Positions 4,794 to 5,141 of a stretch of DNA of 5,141 nucleotides are shown piece after piece (positions within the stretch are counted from its first letter, which is position 1; each line of letters starts with the position of its first letter). The position numbers were made by a program, and so were the translations under genes. The stretch is from positions 1-5,141 of the forward strand of contig DPWC01000228.1 in NCBI GenBank assembly GCA_003529305.1, given 5' to 3'. Source of the stretch: Actinomycetota bacterium. GTDB taxonomy: Bacteria > Actinomycetota > Actinomycetes > UBA12327. The notes under the pieces are model-generated. The model was not told the origin of the DNA and did not search any database. It saw only the letters and a list, made by a program, of their open reading frames with translations.

Positions 4794-5141
4794 CTACTGT
4801 CTGATGCCAGCGGCAGCGACCTCTTCGTAGACGGCGGCCAGTTGGCCGAGCGTGACATCCGCGCTGAATTCTTTGGTGAAACGCTCGCGGGCGGCTGCAC
4901 CGCGGGTGACAACTTCGGCCCGTGTCAGTCCATCAAGAGCTGCGGCCCATGAGGCCGAATCATCGGCTGTCACCTGCCACCCGATCGAGTCGTCCACCGT
5001 GGCACCGAGCCCGCCGAGATCGCTGGCGTCGGCTGACGCAGCCGCGTCGACGAGCCCTCGCAGGTCGCCGTCACCGATGATGTGGAGTTTGCGTCCCTGA
5101 TCGCGAGCCGAGTTCTGCCGCCAGGCATCGAGTAGGACACC
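4794..5141 (-). CDS. C-terminal part of a GT4-like glycosyltransferase (GT-B fold), truncated by window edge
   Basis: The frame is open from the right edge to a TAG at 4796-4794, giving the last 115 residues. VLLDAW then KLHIIGDGDLRGLV (window residues 2-7 and 18-31) matches the first strand and helix of the GT4 donor-binding domain (usual form L.I.GDGP.R..L). GGLGATVDDSIGWQVTADD (43-61) matches the GG..E.V.DG..GW.V...D segment, and ARERFTKEFSADVTLGQLAAVYEEV (84-108) matches the usual C-terminal helix ending in VYEE. Between GDG and GW there are only about 29 residues, where I would expect roughly 70-80, and no EX7E motif is visible. This is either a divergent subfamily or an internally shortened protein. 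The GTG at 4997 is internal, not the start. Convergent with GT2 copy B, 16 bp between stops; no clear terminator seen. Confidence 0.8.
   Translation of the reverse strand, partial: GVLLDAWRQNSARDQGRKLHIIGDGDLRGLVDAAASADASDLGGLGATVDDSIGWQVTADDSASWAAALDGLTRAEVVTRGAAARERFTKEFSADVTLGQLAAVYEEVAAAGIRQ

Noticed and set aside
4427..4912. Minus-strand frame of 161 codons
   Set aside because: It crosses antisense to GT2 copy B and then out of frame into the GT4-like gene, both well supported by motifs.
4794..4997. Separate 67-residue small gene starting at the GTG at 4997
   Set aside because: The frame stays open to the window edge and the upstream residues contain the GDG strand of a GT4-like domain, so this GTG is an internal valine codon of a larger protein.

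Overview
The window reads as chromosomal DNA of an actinobacterium that makes arabinan-containing envelope glycans. The evidence is a close DprE1 homologue, the first codons of DprE2 and a decaprenyl-phosphate phosphoribosyltransferase of the UbiA superfamily, together with high-GC coding sequence and GTG starts. Several genes start with no useful Shine-Dalgarno and have an actinobacterial TAnnnT -10 box directly in front. Genus cannot be assigned, but the gene order differs from the Mycobacterium tuberculosis order as I know it.

Layout. Positions 1-1401 (minus) hold dprE1, overlapping by 4 bp (ATGA) the start of dprE2, which runs off the left edge. A 78-bp divergent intergenic region separates dprE1 from the plus-strand phosphoribosyltransferase gene (1480-2346). 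After a 37-bp convergent gap come two minus-strand family 2 glycosyltransferases (GT2) joined by another ATGA overlap: 3933-3145 upstream, 3148-2384 downstream. A 61-bp divergent region then leads to a third GT2 on the plus strand (3995-4777). This one is a clear paralogue of the 3145-3933 gene placed head to head with it, about 54% identical by hand count over the first 230 residues without a gap. Seventeen bases on, the 3' end of a GT4-like glycosyltransferase gene (minus, 4794-5141) runs off the right edge. No gap exceeds 300 bp, and I see no RNA gene, CRISPR array or mobile element.

How the parts work together. The UbiA-family enzyme would attach 5-phosphoribose to decaprenyl phosphate. 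After dephosphorylation by an enzyme not in the window, DprE1 and DprE2 would epimerise the ribose to arabinose, giving decaprenylphosphoryl-arabinose, the lipid donor for arabinan synthesis. The three GT2s and the GT4-like protein look like sugar-transfer enzymes of a surface polysaccharide or glycolipid locus. Their sugars and acceptors cannot be read from sequence.

Most notable points: DprE1 has alanine where M. tuberculosis has the benzothiazinone-reactive Cys387; three genes share the geometry TAnnnT-6 nt-start codon expected of leaderless transcripts; the GT2 pair is an inverted duplication with patches of perfect DNA identity; and the GT4-like C-terminus seems to lack the stretch that normally carries the EX7E motif.
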